DNA of 63,374 nucleotides from Bacillota bacterium. GTDB taxonomy: Bacteria > Bacillota > Negativicutes > DSM-13327. The DNA is taken from positions 1 through 63,374 of the forward strand of contig JAGFZX010000018.1 in NCBI GenBank assembly GCA_017889585.1. Direction: 5' to 3'. The notes beneath the pieces are model-generated. The model saw only the letters and a program-made list of their open reading frames with translations, ran no database searches and was not told where the DNA came from. Of the stretch, positions 35,960 through 44,301 are shown one piece after another (position 1 is the stretch's first letter; each line of letters begins with the position of its first letter). The position numbers and the translations under genes were made by a program.

Positions 35960-36984
35960 AGAATAGCCACCTTAGTCAATGTGGATGAAATATCATTCGC
36001 CGCTACCACAAAATTGGCTAAACTACCTTCTATAACCAATCTGGGCATGTTGTAAATGAGAGAAGTTTGTTCATTTTGTGCTATAGTAACCCCACCAGCG
36101 GCTTTAATGGCTTGCATCCCCTTAACCCCATCGCTTCCCATACCTGTCAGAATTATGCCTATCGCTCTCCCCTGATAGGTATGTGCTACAGAGGAAAGCA
36201 GTATATCACAAGAAGGATGATATATTTGACCAGGTAAACAAGGCAATAGTTCAATGTGTCCGTTTACATCTACCTGCATGTTATATTCTGATGGTGCAAT
36301 AAGAACATTGCCTGGAATTAATGATTCGCCCTGGGATGCTACCTTTACAGTAAGTGGCGTTTTGTAATTGAGCCATTCTGCCAACGCTTCTGAAAAACCG
36401 TTAGAAATATGCTGCGCGACAACAATGGGAACTGGAAAATCAGCCGATAACTGTGAAAGAATAGTTTCCAACACCGTTATACCACCTAATGAGGATGCAA
36501 TGGCTATTGCTTTAGGGGGCTGCTTCATTTGTTTCTCCACTATAGCCGCCCTCTGCCTCACCTGCTTGTTTCCATTAATATGTCTGATTACTCTTACCCC
36601 AGCCAGCAGTTTTATCTTATGTATAAATTGCATCCAATGATCAGAATCAATACTCGGTTTTTCAACTACCTCTAAGGCACCTCTGCTCACCGCTTCGTAT
36701 GCTAAATGGGCATCCCCATAAGAAGTGACAACCATTATTGGAATGGGATTATCCTTCATAATCGTTTCAATCGCTTCTAAGCCATTCATCACAGGCATTT
36801 CGATATCCATAATAATTAGATCAGGCCGCAGAAGAAGAGCCCGCTTTACCCCTTCTTCCCCATTGGAGGCCGTACCGACGACTTGAATACTGGATTCCTC
36901 AGACAAGAGTCCAATCATAAATTCCTGCGCTATAGGGCAATCATCAATGATAAGCACTCTAACATCATTTTTCTGAACATTCAT
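35956..36984 (-). CDS. cheB: CheB methylesterase/deamidase
   Basis: A 342-residue protein: receiver (residues 8-125, phospho-acceptor in LIIMDIEMPVMNG) and CB methylesterase domain (about 155-340). The catalytic triad is visible as Ser in AIASSLGG, His in VVAQHIS and Asp in LTGMGSDGV. It removes methyl groups from the receptor encoded just upstream and balances CheR. The gene order MCP-CheB-CheR-CheA, with short gaps or overlaps, shows one operon. Confidence 0.94.
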   Translation of the reverse strand: MNVQKNDVRVLIIDDCPIAQEFMIGLLSEESSIQVVGTASNGEEGVKRALLLRPDLIIMDIEMPVMNGLEAIETIMKDNPIPIMVVTSYGDAHLAYEAVSRGALEVVEKPSIDSDHWMQFIHKIKLLAGVRVIRHINGNKQVRQRAAIVEKQMKQPPKAIAIASSLGGITVLETILSQLSADFPVPIVVAQHISNGFSEALAEWLNYKTPLTVKVASQGESLIPGNVLIAPSEYNMQVDVNGHIELLPCLPGQIYHPSCDILLSSVAHTYQGRAIGIILTGMGSDGVKGMQAIKAAGGVTIAQNEQTSLIYNMPRLVIEGSLANFVVAANDISSTLTKVAIL

Positions 36985-36995
36985 AGAACTCCCGC

Positions 36996-38516
36996 CTAAT
37001 CGCCAGTTTTGTCAGTTTTTTTCTCATGATCGACCACATGTTCCAATTCCTCGGCCAACTCATTCAATTCATTACTAATCCCTTTTGTTTGTTGTATCAT
37101 AGCCGTATTCTCATTCGTTCCTTGCTTAATCTGTCGCAAGGCTGTCACCACCTGCTCACCAGCGGTTTGCTGTTGCTGGATAGAAAGAACGATTTGGCGA
37201 ACGGCATCGGTTGTCTGATCGGCTGCATTCTCTATGTCATAGATGATCGCAACAGTACGTTCTGAATAGGCCATCCCTTCTTCAATTTCCTTGGTATTTC
37301 TCTCAGAAGCAACAACCTGCCGACTCACTGCCGCCACAATTTCATTAATTTTGGTTTCGATCTCTTTTGTTGATTCCATAACACTATCCGCCAAACGTCT
37401 AATTTCCAAAGCAACTACCCCAAAACGTTTGCCAGCTTCCCCTGCACTAGCCGCCTCTAAAGCAGCATTAAAGGCAATCAACCGAGTCTGACTCGCAATA
37501 TTATTAATAAACTCCATGATTTTATTCACTTCTTTTGACTTATGACCTAAGGCCACAATCTCCTGAATATTCACTTGGTTATCACTATAGATTTCCTTCA
37601 TTTTTATCATCAAGCCCTCAACCTCGCTAACCCCTTGCCGGGTTCTCTGCAAAGTTTGTGTAGCACTATCCGCCACTCCCTGACTATGGTTCGCAATTAA
37701 AATAGCTGAGGAAGAAAATTCCTCCATTGTTGCGGAAATCTCAGTTACTGAAGAAGAAAGTTCAAGAGAAAAACTTGCCTGATTTGTCACTGTTTCGTTG
37801 ATTTTTGCCGCACAATGATTTACTTTTGTAACGGCTTGAAACAATGGCTTAGTTATATAGCGATTAATAAAGAAACCAGCTACAACAATAATAAGTAAAA
37901 GTGCAATGGCTGCTACTAATAAATATCTCTGAACCGTATTCCATACCTCTTGTTGAATCAGTTTTTCCTCATTATGAATAGCCGTCTCTACATCATCTAA
38001 ATATACGCCCGTCACCACAATCCAATTCCACTTGCCAATTGCCTTACCATAAGATAGCTTGGCTTCCGTTTTTGCAGACCCTGGCTTTATCCAAGTATAT
38101 TGTACTGTGCCTTCCCCCTTGTCCTTGCATTGCCCAAGAAGTTTCTGCAAAAAAGCATGTTGATCTGCATCTTTGATATTTGTTAGAGCTTGCCCTTCTA
38201 GGTTTTGATCAATATGAACCACCATACTGCTGTTTGTATTAATCACCAAAAAGTAACCATCAATGCCATAGCGAGCATTGCGCACAAATTGTTTTGCTTC
38301 TTCCTCTGGCATTAATGAAGCAGTACTAGAAATCGCTTCAACCAGATTTTTCATATTATCTTTTTTTTGTTTATAAAGCATCTCCTGATATTCGTGTAAA
38401 CGGACTTCCCCTCGCTGCAGCGTACTAGTAACAGAAACATAAGACAAAACTGCTACTAAACAACACATAAAGAGAGCCATAAGCCCTATTATTTTCACCT
38501 TAAGATTATTGTTCAT
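36996..38516 (-). CDS. Methyl-accepting chemoreceptor of the alternative cluster, single Cache
   Basis: A receptor of about 506 residues. TM1 at 9-30, a Cache-type sensor at about 35-185 (RYGIDGYFLVINTNSSMVVH), TM2 at about 192-213, no clear HAMP, then a signalling coiled coil. The hairpin differs from the ordinary receptors in this window: SQTRLIAFNAALEAASAGEA and GKRFGVVALEIRRLAD in place of [14 protein letters not shown] and [16 protein letters not shown]. This divergence should insulate it so that it couples only to the CheA and CheW of its own cluster. The start is set at the ATG (MNNNL) 9 nt after GAGGG. Confidence 0.9.
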   Translation of the reverse strand: MNNNLKVKIIGLMALFMCCLVAVLSYVSVTSTLQRGEVRLHEYQEMLYKQKKDNMKNLVEAISSTASLMPEEEAKQFVRNARYGIDGYFLVINTNSSMVVHIDQNLEGQALTNIKDADQHAFLQKLLGQCKDKGEGTVQYTWIKPGSAKTEAKLSYGKAIGKWNWIVVTGVYLDDVETAIHNEEKLIQQEVWNTVQRYLLVAAIALLLIIVVAGFFINRYITKPLFQAVTKVNHCAAKINETVTNQASFSLELSSSVTEISATMEEFSSSAILIANHSQGVADSATQTLQRTRQGVSEVEGLMIKMKEIYSDNQVNIQEIVALGHKSKEVNKIMEFINNIASQTRLIAFNAALEAASAGEAGKRFGVVALEIRRLADSVMESTKEIETKINEIVAAVSRQVVASERNTKEIEEGMAYSERTVAIIYDIENAADQTTDAVRQIVLSIQQQQTAGEQVVTALRQIKQGTNENTAMIQQTKGISNELNELAEELEHVVDHEKKTDKTGD

Positions 38517-38549
38517 TTTTACCATCCCTCATAAAAATATTCCCCATAG

Positions 38550-38951
38550 CTAATGATCAATACGACTTGCAATTTGCATAAAATGTTGGTTTTTATAAAA
38601 GTCGATCAGTATGATTATGCCCTGTTCCTGGGGCAACAGTCCCCATACGCCTTTATTCGCTGCCGATACCGTCAGCACCTCAGGCAGACTGCAAATATCC
38701 CATACTGAAAATGTCACCACCTCATCAGGCTCCTGAATTAGGATTGGTATCCCCATTCTATGTTTGATCACTAGTATTTTTGAATATTTGCACTCCGCCA
38801 AAGAACCTACTGCCATCAATTGCTCAAAACTTATTGCCGATTCAGTGGCATCCACATTCATCAGATAAGCAACTTGGTCAATATCAATACCATAGCGGCT
38901 ATTACCTAGCGAAAATATCAATAATTGAATTTCCTGTTGTTTCACATTCAT
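38550..38951 (-). CDS. CheW-like coupling protein, short and divergent
   Basis: A 133-residue CheW-fold protein (IQLLIFSLGNSRYGIDIDQVAYL at the N-terminus, EQGIIILIDFYKNQ at the end). It is shorter than the second CheW encoded just upstream and diverged in the middle, with a weak match to the usual DRG-containing loop. Two CheW genes per cluster, with one degenerate, is the Wsp pattern (WspB/WspD). GAGG lies only 2 nt before the ATG; the GTG three codons in is an alternative start. Confidence 0.82.
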   Translation of the reverse strand: MNVKQQEIQLLIFSLGNSRYGIDIDQVAYLMNVDATESAISFEQLMAVGSLAECKYSKILVIKHRMGIPILIQEPDEVVTFSVWDICSLPEVLTVSAANKGVWGLLPQEQGIIILIDFYKNQHFMQIASRIDH

Positions 38952-38958
38952 AACCTCA

Positions 38959-39477
38959 TTAGGAATTTACCTTTTCTATAATCCAATCAGCATTTAAAAC
39001 GGTTACCATTTTATGATTATATTCAAACTGACTTAATGCAAAACGTCTAAAACCTTCGTCTAGCGTTGACAATAATTGCCTCTCTTCAGAAATAGGCATC
39101 TCCAGAATATCGACTATATTATCCACTAGAATCCCATTTCTTCCATCTCCTGCCCGCACCATTATAAAGAAACCACTTGCTGCTCTTTTTATCCTTTCAT
39201 GAATGCCAAGTACCTGACTTAAGTCGAGCACTGCCGCCACATCACCACGGACACTAATCACCCCTGGAAGCAACGCTGTTGCCCCAGGAATCCATGTCAC
39301 CTCTGTAAACGGCAGTATTTCACGAGCTTGACTGCCACGAAAAGCAAACAAATCATCTCCAAGCTGAAAAATCAATACACTCATCCGTTCTTCATCGATT
39401 GCAACCATCTTCTCAGCAAAACTATGACTGCTAATTTGACTTAGAATAGCATCACTTTTCAATGATTCCTCCACCAT
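38959..39477 (-). CDS. cheW: CheW coupling protein
   Basis: A 172-residue CheW: LIFQLGDDLFAFRGSQAREILPF, IPGATALLPGVISVRGDVAAVLDL and GILVDNIVDILEM are the typical strands. It couples the cluster's receptor to its CheA, and is the first gene of the operon, with AGGAGG 10 nt before ATG 39477. The first 30 residues are an extra N-terminal extension. Confidence 0.92.
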   Translation of the reverse strand: MVEESLKSDAILSQISSHSFAEKMVAIDEERMSVLIFQLGDDLFAFRGSQAREILPFTEVTWIPGATALLPGVISVRGDVAAVLDLSQVLGIHERIKRAASGFFIMVRAGDGRNGILVDNIVDILEMPISEERQLLSTLDEGFRRFALSQFEYNHKMVTVLNADWIIEKVNS

Positions 39478-39688
39478 TTTTTACTTGCCTCCTCTGCATC
39501 AATCATGCCATATTTGCCTATAATATAGCATATAAATCTTCTATTTTAATAGCGTTTTTTCGTGTTTTACCTCCTTTTAGTATACCACTGCTCATCTTGA
39601 CTGTAGAATGTAAAAAATCAATGTACTTGCTCCTATCAGATATAGGGTTTATGTATAAGTTGATTTTAATAGAATCAATTTATATACT
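39478..39688. other. Promoter region of the chemosensory operon
   Basis: No gene seen; a 98-codon plus-strand frame at 39462-39758 has no ribosome site and runs through a hairpin, so it is rejected. AT-rich promoter sequence is expected here. The NtrC-type product may act here, but no clear TGGC-N8-TTGC sigma-54 motif was seen. Confidence 0.35.
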
Positions 39689-39880
39689 GCAAAAAACATG
39701 CCATATTAGCATGCTTTTTCTTTTTATTTGCTTTTCGTTTTTATTATTAGCATGGTAGCTTATAAATTACCAATAAACCATGTACTATTTTGTCGATATC
39801 TTTTGTCAGCCTATAAGTTATGTAAAGACAAGCGATTACAAAAGCTTCCCAAATGAGAAGTTTTTGTGGGAAGTTTTTGG
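39689..39880. repeat. Two-hairpin dispersed repeat, copy 2
   Basis: Hairpin one (39689-39720, GCAAAAAACATGC / GCATGCTTTTTC with one mismatch) and hairpin two (39839-39880, CAAAAGCTTCCC / GGGAAGTTTTTG, with the same internal GAGAAGTTTTTG) repeat the order and spacing of copy 1 at 29777-29966. The starts of the two hairpins are 147 and 150 bases apart in the two copies. The pair flanks the 10-kb chemosensory operon. Confidence 0.7.
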
Positions 39881-39950
39881 TACCTGTTGTTTTGCATTAT
39901 TCCTTATTAACTATCTATTATATAGCAACATTGATTGAATTGACCTAAGC

Positions 39951-40262
39951 TGGACTGCCGGACACTAAGAACAGTTGATAAAATAAAAATATAAGAAAGG
40001 CTGGGTTAAGAGATGAAAGGCAAGAAATATAATATTACATTTAAGCAATAGGCCGTCAAGGAAGTGCAAAAACAAGGTAACGCTTTGACTGTAGCAAATA
40101 AACTTGGAATACATATAAAAACAATGTATCACTGGCTTGATGAGTATAAGCAGGGGATCCTGGCAAAGGAACATTAAAGCCTGATGATACAGAATTGCGC
40201 CGATTAAAACAAAATAGCGTAGATTACCGATAGAACATACTGCGAAAACGGCACGTTAGAAG
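39951..40262 (+). pseudogene. IS3-family OrfA remnant
   Basis: An ATG at 40013 opens MKGKKYNITFKQ, then a TAG, then AVKEVQKQGNALTVANKLGI and YHWLDEYKQGILAKEH, a stop and a -1-type shift to LKPDDTELRRLKQNSVDYR. This is the helix-turn-helix half of an IS3/IS911-type OrfA with one nonsense codon and at least one frameshift. TGGACTGCCGGACACTAAGA at about 39951-39970 looks like the left terminal inverted repeat. No OrfB (integrase core) follows; the element is a dead fragment. Confidence 0.8.
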
Positions 40263-40276
40263 TAGCTTCATTCGTA

Positions 40277-41560
40277 TCAAGTATATTTCTTTGCACCTGA
40301 TACAATAGCTCGACAAAATACAGAACGGATTGGTTCTATTGCCAGCAGAGCCTTTACTGGAGGGGATTTCTCGATTAGAGTTGCAATCCGCCCTAAGGCC
40401 CGATGGCTTAATCGTGAGGGGTCATCAAAGATAAAGTTCGACAATTTTCCTCTTTCAATAGCCATAGAAATCATACGGTCAAACGTGGTCTCAGGGACAA
40501 ATACCCGCTGAGTTCTTGGCTTCATGTTCATACAACCTAGTTTACAGGCCACTGCGCATACACCGCAACCGAGACATAATGCCTCTTCACAAACGGCTTT
40601 CTTGCGTCCATTCATTCTGTAATTCTCACCCTCCATAGCAATAGCTCCCACAGGGCATGCTTTGGCACACAAGCCGCACCCTGTACACTTGTCTCCATTG
40701 ATATGGGCTATCCAATTGGAAGAGACCACAGCATGATCCATATCAAAGGTCTTCATAGACTGAAACATTCCACAACAACAACCACAACAATTACAAATAA
40801 ATCCGACATTTTTTTGTACATTATCAGCAATTTGGGCAAGGCCAGAGATTTTACATTGTTCCAATATACCCATCGTATCCTTAATTGTTACTCGCTCTGC
40901 CATGCCCTTTTTAATCAACAGCTCAGCACTACCACCAAAAGTTAAACAGGTTTTCTGGGGAGCATCACAACTTTTCCCTAGATGACTAGCCTTATGCCGA
41001 CAGGCACATAGAGATAAACCAATGCTTTTCGCCGAAGTAATGACTGAGCTGGCTTTTTCCCAGTCCAGCACCTCCGAATAATCATCTACTGGTAATACTT
41101 CTTCTCGCACCAATGACCTGCCAATCTGAGTCTTCTCCTCAAATACACTATGGGCAAAACGATCATCCTGACGCATATACTGATCAAAAAGCTGGGCCAA
41201 TTCTTTCATCGGCAATTGATCACGAGTACGCATAAACACAAATTCAAAAAAGCCAATGACAACTGGCGCCAGTACAATATAACATTCTTGGTTATGTTCT
41301 ACATCAAAAACTAAGCCCCGCTCAGCCATTAACCCGATTTTATAATGCAGTTCATCTATTGGCATACCAATCTTACGAGAAAGAACGGCTAAAGAAGTTG
41401 GACGCAAGGGAATTTGCCGCGCGATATCAGCTTCTTCCACCGAAAAGAGCAATTTTAGTATTGCAATAAACACGGGTGAATAGGGCGCCCCTGTTATATT
41501 ACGATCGAGCCGTTGTTGTAAGAGTCGATATTCACGTTCACTGTTAACAATATGTCCCAT
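40277..41560 (-). CDS. Iron-sulfur protein with N-terminal helix-turn-helix-like domain and Cys-rich motifs
   Basis: A 427-residue soluble protein. Residues 25-110 look like a winged helix (LAVLSRKIGMPIDELHYKI). Then come ACRHKASHLGKSCDAPQKTC (186-205), CNCCGCCCG (256-264), and two [4Fe-4S] ferredoxin clusters: CTGCGLCAKACPVG (292-305) and CLGCGVCAVACKLGC (329-343). Such proteins, found in anaerobic Firmicutes, probably transfer electrons; the specific partner is unknown. Its stop lies 15 bases past the IS3 remnant. No neighbouring oxidoreductase gene gives the partner. Monocistronic. Confidence 0.82.
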   Translation of the reverse strand: MGHIVNSEREYRLLQQRLDRNITGAPYSPVFIAILKLLFSVEEADIARQIPLRPTSLAVLSRKIGMPIDELHYKIGLMAERGLVFDVEHNQECYIVLAPVVIGFFEFVFMRTRDQLPMKELAQLFDQYMRQDDRFAHSVFEEKTQIGRSLVREEVLPVDDYSEVLDWEKASSVITSAKSIGLSLCACRHKASHLGKSCDAPQKTCLTFGGSAELLIKKGMAERVTIKDTMGILEQCKISGLAQIADNVQKNVGFICNCCGCCCGMFQSMKTFDMDHAVVSSNWIAHINGDKCTGCGLCAKACPVGAIAMEGENYRMNGRKKAVCEEALCLGCGVCAVACKLGCMNMKPRTQRVFVPETTFDRMISMAIERGKLSNFIFDDPSRLSHRALGRIATLIEKSPPVKALLAIEPIRSVFCRAIVSGAKKYT

Positions 41561-41735
41561 TTCCCACCTCTTTTCTGTCTCCTATTAAGTTCTATGATGA
41601 GAGACTGCTAGGATAGACTATACCATATCCATTGTATCAATCTATATAGTGTCATGCAACAAGCATACTATTAATCAAATTACTCACTCAACGAAAGCGA
41701 TGAAACGATTTCAAGCTATTCACTATATAATTGAC

Positions 41736-41787
41736 AAGAGGCTAGAAAGTTTGGGTAGCCTTAGCCTCCTTAACTTTCTAGCCTCTT
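41736..41787 (-). terminator. Terminator-like hairpin after 6-phosphogluconate dehydrogenase
   Basis: The perfect 16-bp stem AAGAGGCTAGAAAGTT / AACTTTCTAGCCTCTT has a 20-nt loop. It lies 36 bases after the stop of the gnd gene and before the iron-sulfur protein gene. The T tract after it is weak. Confidence 0.7.
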
Positions 41788-41822
41788 GATAAGTCATCTA
41801 CAACCACCGGCTGTGATTCTCC

Positions 41823-43235
41823 TTATTTGAGCCAATCGGTATGAAAAAAACCTGAGCAATCAGTACGTTCATAGGTGTGGGCACCAAAATAGTCTCGCTG
41901 GGCTTGAATTAAATTGGCAGGTAGCACCTTCCTTCGATAACTATCATAGTAATCCAAAGAAGCACTAAACGCTGGAGTAGGAATACCGTGTTCCTTACAA
42001 GTGATCACAACCTGACGCCAGTTATCCTGAACCTTGGCCAGCACATTAGCAAAGAAGGGGCTGACCATTAGATTGACTAGCTCCCCATCCTGAGCATAGG
42101 CCTCTTGGATGCGATCAAGGAAGCGAGCCCTGATAATACACCCGCCCCGCCAAAGCAATGCCATTTCGCCAAAATTCAAATTCCAGTTATACTCTTTACT
42201 GGCAGCTTTCAGTAAGGCAAATCCTTGAGCATAAGCACAGATCTTTGAAGCATAAAGAGCATCATGAATAGCCGTAATAAGTTGCTGCTTATCACCCTTA
42301 TATTGTTTATCCGGACCTATCAATATATCTGATGCTGCCATTCGTTCCTCTTTGTATGCCGACATACAACGAGCGAATACGGCTTCGGTAATGGTTGGCG
42401 TTGCAACTCCTAAATCCAAAGCACTTTGGGAGGTCCATGTACCAGTCCCCTTTTGCCCCGCCTTATCCAAAATAACTTCCACGAGAGGCTTTCCTGTAAT
42501 TTCATCCTGCTTAGTAAAAATATCCCGGGTAATTTCAATTAAATATGAATCCAGTTCCCCCTGATTCCATTCAGAAAATACAGTATGCAACTCTTCAGCA
42601 GACAAGCCAAGGACGTTTTTCATGATATAATAGGCTTCACTAATGAGCTGCATATCACCATATTCGATACCATTATGCACCATTTTAACATAATGACCTG
42701 CTCCATCAGGCCCCACATAAGAGCAGCAGGGCTGACCGCCTACTTGGGCTGCAATACGGGTAAAAATGGGTTCCAGCTCCTTATAAGCCTCCGGGTCGCC
42801 CCCTGGCATCATACTAGGACCTTTCAGTGCCCCTTCTTCGCCGCCTGATACTCCGGCACCAAAGAAGCGAATACCTTTATCTTTGAGATAAGCTGCCCGT
42901 CTTCTGGTGTCCTGAAAAAAGGAATTGCCGCCATCAATAATAATGTCATCGTGCTCTAGATAGGGAAGCAGTTCTTCAATCATAGCATCAACAGGCTTAC
43001 CAGCCTTAACCATGAGCATAATCTTGCGAGGTTTTGCTAACATACCTACAAGTTCAACTACAGAATAGGCGCCACCAATGGAATCATATTCTTTATTTTG
43101 GGTGAGAAATTCATCTACTTTACTAATAGTCCGATTATATATCGCAACATTAAACCCTTTACTGGCCATATTCAGTACTAGATTTTCTCCCATAACCGCT
43201 AGACCGATCAGGGCAATATCATATTTTTTATCCAT
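41823..43235 (-). CDS. gnd: 6-phosphogluconate dehydrogenase, decarboxylating (NADP-type fold)
   Basis: A 470-residue enzyme converting 6-phosphogluconate to ribulose 5-phosphate with CO2 release. It shows the Rossmann start IALIGLAVMGENLVLNMASKGF, the substrate loop GAGVSGGEEGALKGPSMMPG, the active-site HYVKMVHNGIEYGDMQ and the C-terminal GGCIIRARFLDRIQEAY. The length is standard for the dimeric 470-residue class. With the GntP permease and FGGY gluconate-type kinase of the same cluster it fits the Bacillus gnt operon content (gntK, gntP, gntZ). It is the last gene of the cluster. Confidence 0.96.
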   Translation of the reverse strand: MDKKYDIALIGLAVMGENLVLNMASKGFNVAIYNRTISKVDEFLTQNKEYDSIGGAYSVVELVGMLAKPRKIMLMVKAGKPVDAMIEELLPYLEHDDIIIDGGNSFFQDTRRRAAYLKDKGIRFFGAGVSGGEEGALKGPSMMPGGDPEAYKELEPIFTRIAAQVGGQPCCSYVGPDGAGHYVKMVHNGIEYGDMQLISEAYYIMKNVLGLSAEELHTVFSEWNQGELDSYLIEITRDIFTKQDEITGKPLVEVILDKAGQKGTGTWTSQSALDLGVATPTITEAVFARCMSAYKEERMAASDILIGPDKQYKGDKQQLITAIHDALYASKICAYAQGFALLKAASKEYNWNLNFGEMALLWRGGCIIRARFLDRIQEAYAQDGELVNLMVSPFFANVLAKVQDNWRQVVITCKEHGIPTPAFSASLDYYDSYRRKVLPANLIQAQRDYFGAHTYERTDCSGFFHTDWLK

Positions 43236-43299
43236 ATTTTCCTCCTTATTGGTACAGATAGAGCATCATGAACTCAATGACCTGTCTTTATAGTACCCT

Positions 43300-44262
43300 T
43301 TACATCTTTTTAGGGACGGCATACAACGGTGCCTGACCACTCAATACACGTACAACCTCCTGGGCTGCTGTAACACTGCACCTTATAACGGCTTCTCGTG
43401 TATACGCTCCTGAATGAGGCGTGACGATTACATTCGGCAATGCGAAAAAGGGATGATCCGATGCTGGCGGTTCCTGAGCCAGGGTGTCAGTGCAATAGCC
43501 AGCTAACGTACCATCCTTTAACGCAGTACAAAGATCTTGTTCGTCCACTAACTCCCCTCTGGCCGTATTGACAATAAACGTGGTATTCTTCATCGTCGCC
43601 AAAGTATGCTTATTAATCATGTTTTTTGTATCAGGCGTAACTGGTAGATGCAATGTTAAGACATCTGACTGCTTTAATACTTCTTCAAGAGGAAGGTACT
43701 TTACATTATACTTATCACATAACTCTGATCGTTGCCATACGTCAAAAGCGATAATATCCATGCCAAAAGCGTGTGCTCTTTTTATGACTTCACTGCCGAT
43801 ATTCCCTGTCCCCAGCACACCTAAGACTTTTCCATACAATTCATAGCCCATATTCCGCTTCCATCCGCCGTGACGAACTTCTGAATCTTGAACGGGTATG
43901 GAGCGAGTTAAAGACAAGAGTAAGCCGAATACCAATTCACATACAGATATGGTATTGCTTCCTGGTGCCAGGGTTACAGGTATACCCATTGTTTCAGCAG
44001 TCTTTACATCTACCTTATTATATCCTACACCATTTCGTGCTATTATCTTTAAACTGGGAGCTCCTGCTTCAATTACCTTACCAGTAATCTCATCCAAACC
44101 AGCAATAATCGCATCCATTCCAGGAATGATGCGCACCATTTCAGCCTCCGGCCAAACACCATCTCCAATATGGGTTATAATTTCGTGCCCCGCCGCTTCC
44201 AATATTGCCTTGCCTTCTTTATTTTCAGCAACTGAGCGGGACGTTATCAATACTTTTGCCAT
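43300..44262 (-). CDS. D-2-hydroxyacid dehydrogenase (phosphoglycerate dehydrogenase-like)
   Basis: A 320-residue NAD-dependent dehydrogenase. The nucleotide fold has GVLGTGNIGSEVIKRAHAFG; catalytic Arg (NTARGELVDE), Glu and His (VTPHSGAYT) are present. Short SerA-like proteins without an ACT domain reduce 2-keto acids or oxidise 2-hydroxyacids; in sugar-acid clusters they often act as 2-ketogluconate-type reductases. It starts 40 bases downstream of the FGGY kinase stop. Confidence 0.9.
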   Translation of the reverse strand: MAKVLITSRSVAENKEGKAILEAAGHEIITHIGDGVWPEAEMVRIIPGMDAIIAGLDEITGKVIEAGAPSLKIIARNGVGYNKVDVKTAETMGIPVTLAPGSNTISVCELVFGLLLSLTRSIPVQDSEVRHGGWKRNMGYELYGKVLGVLGTGNIGSEVIKRAHAFGMDIIAFDVWQRSELCDKYNVKYLPLEEVLKQSDVLTLHLPVTPDTKNMINKHTLATMKNTTFIVNTARGELVDEQDLCTALKDGTLAGYCTDTLAQEPPASDHPFFALPNVIVTPHSGAYTREAVIRCSVTAAQEVVRVLSGQAPLYAVPKKM

Positions 44263-44301
44263 AATCCTTATCCCCCAACAATTATCTCTTCGTTATAACC
44301 A

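Noticed and set aside
39462-39758. 98-codon plus-strand frame upstream of the chemosensory operon
   Set aside because: It begins inside the cheW gene, lacks a ribosome site and runs through a repeat hairpin.
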